DNA of 64,000 nt, taken from the NCBI RefSeq assembly GCF_000004075.3, contig NC_026661.2, positions 18,566,307 through 18,630,306 of the forward strand, read 5' to 3'. The DNA is from Cucumis sativus (taxonomy: Eukaryota > Streptophyta > Magnoliopsida > Cucurbitales > Cucurbitaceae). Positions 62,060 through 64,000 of the stretch are shown here, piece by piece; positions within the stretch are counted from its first letter, which is position 1; every line of letters starts with the position of its first letter. The notes beneath the pieces were generated by a model. The model was not told the origin of the DNA, did not search any database, and saw only the letters and a program-made list of their open reading frames with translations. The position numbers were made by a program, and so were the translations under genes.

Positions 62060-62420
62060 TCAAAGAAATGTGGAATACTTCTACTATGGACTAGATTAAT
62101 TTACATCCTAGAAGAAAATTGAGAGATTTGAAAATTCAACGATGGAATGAGATGAAAGCGTCCCTTGTTGCACCCGGTGCATTGTCGCGACCTTGATACT
62201 CCAATTTGGAAACTGAACTCCAATGGACAATTCTTTATTAGCTTCTATAAAGAAGGCTATTCAAATTAATTACCAAAGAGGGCCTCAACAATGTTCTGAC
62301 TGTCTTTATCAAGCTATGGAAAACAAACATCCCAAAAAAATGCAAATTTTTTAAGTGGACTTTCTCCATGAATATATATAAACACTGTTGAACCATTTCC
62401 AAAAAAGTCATGGTATATGC
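62060..62420 (+). mobile_element. LINE fragment (region before zf-RVT)
   Basis: Degenerate plus-strand coding for TPIWKLNSNGQFFISFYK and FKLWKTNIPKKCKFFKWT, the stretch that precedes and opens zf-RVT in plant LINEs. It lies 3' of the fragment at 61359 although it belongs 5' of it in an intact element, so it is a separate, truncated insertion or a rearrangement. Confidence 0.6.
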
Positions 62421-63002
62421 TTAATAGGGGATAGTTTCCGTTTTCTTCCACATTTAGATTCGTTTCAGAAATTTATTTCCGAACTCATGTGTTTATTTTA
62501 TTTTTTTGTATTTATTTTATTTGTATGAGGCTCAAACTAGTATTTTAATTAGTTATTTTATTATTTATTTATATATTTATTTTATTTTTTAACTGAATAT
62601 TTAAAACATTAATTTTGGTATTTTTTTATTTAAAAATAAAAGGTCTATATTTATTTAAGTGGTAATGACTTTAACTTAGTAGAAAAATTGGATTGTTACA
62701 ATATTATTATTAATGTGGCTCATGCGCATTATATGTCATTTTATCTGTTTGGGGCTCATTAGGTAAAAAGATAATGTCCTCTCACTACCTCATTCAAGTA
62801 ATACTCTTCCCATCAAAAAAATTAATTATGTTAAGAGAGGTTAAGTGAGAGAAACACAATCCTTTATAAGCCATTCATGGATCGAGGTATGTGATTCTTT
62901 ATCTAAATTTAATTTGTAAAACAATCTAGTTCAAAGATCTTGACACTTATTGTTATATATAATATATGTTAGGGTTTTATTGTATAATCATGAAACTAGT
63001 TT
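62421..63002. other. Intergenic, AT-rich
   Basis: TTTATTT-rich DNA between LINE fragments. A stretch around 62750-62900 is less AT-rich; nothing recognisable. Confidence 0.4.
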
Positions 63003-63770
63003 ACAATCAATGCTTTTGGGGAATTGACAAAAATAGGCCAAAAATGTGATAGATAAAGACTTTTAGGATTGATTGTAAAAAAGTTGACATTTAGGACAAA
63101 TTGGAGGTGAAATGACGAAAATACCCTCATTTCAGATTAAACATTTCAATTTAAGAACCCGCGAGATGTCTACCAGATGTTTGCGAGATAAAATAATAAT
63201 AATAATAAATTGTTTTAATTGTTTTATTTTTTTAAATCCGAATATGAATTGTGTTATACGTATATATATTTGCATCTTAAATGTATAAATTAAATATTAT
63301 TTTTTATTGTTTCAAGTTGATTTATGGTTGATTTAAGATTGTTTTAGAGATGTTTCAAATGATGTTAGCAATTTATTATTATTATTATTTTATCTCGCAA
63401 ACATCTGGTAGACATCTCGCAAACATCTCGTAGTCATCTCGCAGACATCTCGCGGGTTCTTAAATTGAAATGTTTAATATGAAATAAGGGTATTTTCGTC
63501 ATTTCACCTTCAATTTGTCCTAAATGTCAACTTTTTCACAATCAATCCTAAAAGTCTTTATCTACTCCATTTTTGGCCTATTTTTGTCAATTCCCCAATG
63601 CTTTTGTGTAATTGTATTGACTTTGAGTTTCTCTTAGGCCTTCTGCTAGCCATTGTTTTTGTATTCCTGGTTTTCTATACTATCTTTATCTATTAATGAA
63701 GCGAGAATGATAATGGTGCCACAGAGGTATCCACTTAGTAGAGATGTCCTAGAGTACCTACTTGCCTATA
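63003..63770 (+). mobile_element. Second LINE 3' end, split by a MULE-like element
   Basis: The tail from the last codons of ORF2 (AATGCTTTTGTGTAA) through gaagcgagaatgataatgg matches 61868-62050. Its 5' edge lies at about 63003, so this copy is only about 190 bp without the insertion. It is interrupted at 63018-63596. Confidence 0.75.
63018..63596. mobile_element. Mutator-like (MULE) non-autonomous element with long TIRs
   Basis: 579 bp. The first roughly 190 bases (starting GGGGAATTGACAAAAATAGG) are repeated in inverted orientation at the end, with few mismatches; the right arm has about 36 extra bases made of cgagatgtctgcgagatg-like units. It is flanked by a perfect 9-bp direct repeat AATGCTTTT (63009-63017 and 63597-63605). 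Long TIRs plus a 9-bp target duplication are the marks of Mutator-type transposition. The uninterrupted site is visible in the related LINE at 61868-61876. No coding capacity inside. High arm identity suggests a young insertion. Confidence 0.88.
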
Positions 63771-64000
63771 ATGTATTTTTTAAAAATAAATATAATATGA
63801 AATGCTTACATAACATATCACAAGTTTAAGATAAAATGAGATCAATTATCATAAATTGATGGTTTAAATTAGTGTCTATTTTTTGGATTTTGGAGATAAT
63901 TTAAAACATACGAGTAAATAATGAATTTTATGTAAATTATTTAAATTATTAAATATTGGAGAATTGTTACCAAATGAAAAAAAAAATCATAACACATGTA
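63771..64000. other. Intergenic, right edge
   Basis: AT-rich; nothing recognised. Confidence 0.4.

Overview
The window is nuclear plant DNA from a eudicot. Evidence: short GT-AG introns in most genes, an AT-rich background with long gene-poor stretches, and plant-only families (DUF538, LEA_3, Pollen Ole e 1, a chloroplast YCED/DUF177 protein, a YGGT/YlmG protein, an exopolygalacturonase). Composition and interspersed repeats look like a cucurbit (Cucumis type); that is inference, not proof.

Layout. 1-2526 (minus): 5' part of a PARP2-type poly(ADP-ribose) polymerase, running off the left edge. 2.5-16 kb: AT-rich desert of microsatellites and degenerate repeats, no supported gene. 16.2-16.6 kb (plus): LEA_3/SAG21-type gene with a G-box and TATA box. 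21.4 and 25.1 kb (minus): two DUF538 paralogs with an unassigned possible exon between them. 26-34 kb: the most unusual region, a gene for a secreted, highly repetitive protein (about 13 copies of a 40-residue repeat, then glycine runs) plus a decayed paralog lacking the repeat array. The two sit in a segmental duplication, and one copy was later hit by a hAT element. 35.7-38.1 kb (minus): intronless SEC15B. 40.8-42.5 kb (minus): five-exon ribosomal protein eL19 with telo-box and site II promoter motifs. 45.0 and 47.7 kb (plus): tandem Pollen Ole e 1 genes. 50.0-51.6 kb (plus): YCED/DUF177. 52.8-54.3 kb (minus): YlmG/YGGT. 55.4-56.7 kb (plus): two-exon membrane protein with an acidic/serine tail, no known family. 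57.6-59.8 kb (minus): five-exon exopolygalacturonase between two hAT-like repeats. 60.7-63.8 kb: LINE fragments, one carrying a 579-bp Mutator-like inverted-repeat element with a perfect 9-bp target-site duplication.

The genes form no pathway; this is an ordinary mosaic of housekeeping genes (PARP2, SEC15B, eL19, YCED, YlmG) and tandemly duplicated cell-wall or secreted families. The best candidates for something new are the repeat-protein locus at 27.6-30.5 kb with its relic at 33 kb, and the acidic membrane protein at 55.4-56.7 kb. Exon boundaries were worked out by hand from GT/AG sites and reading phase.
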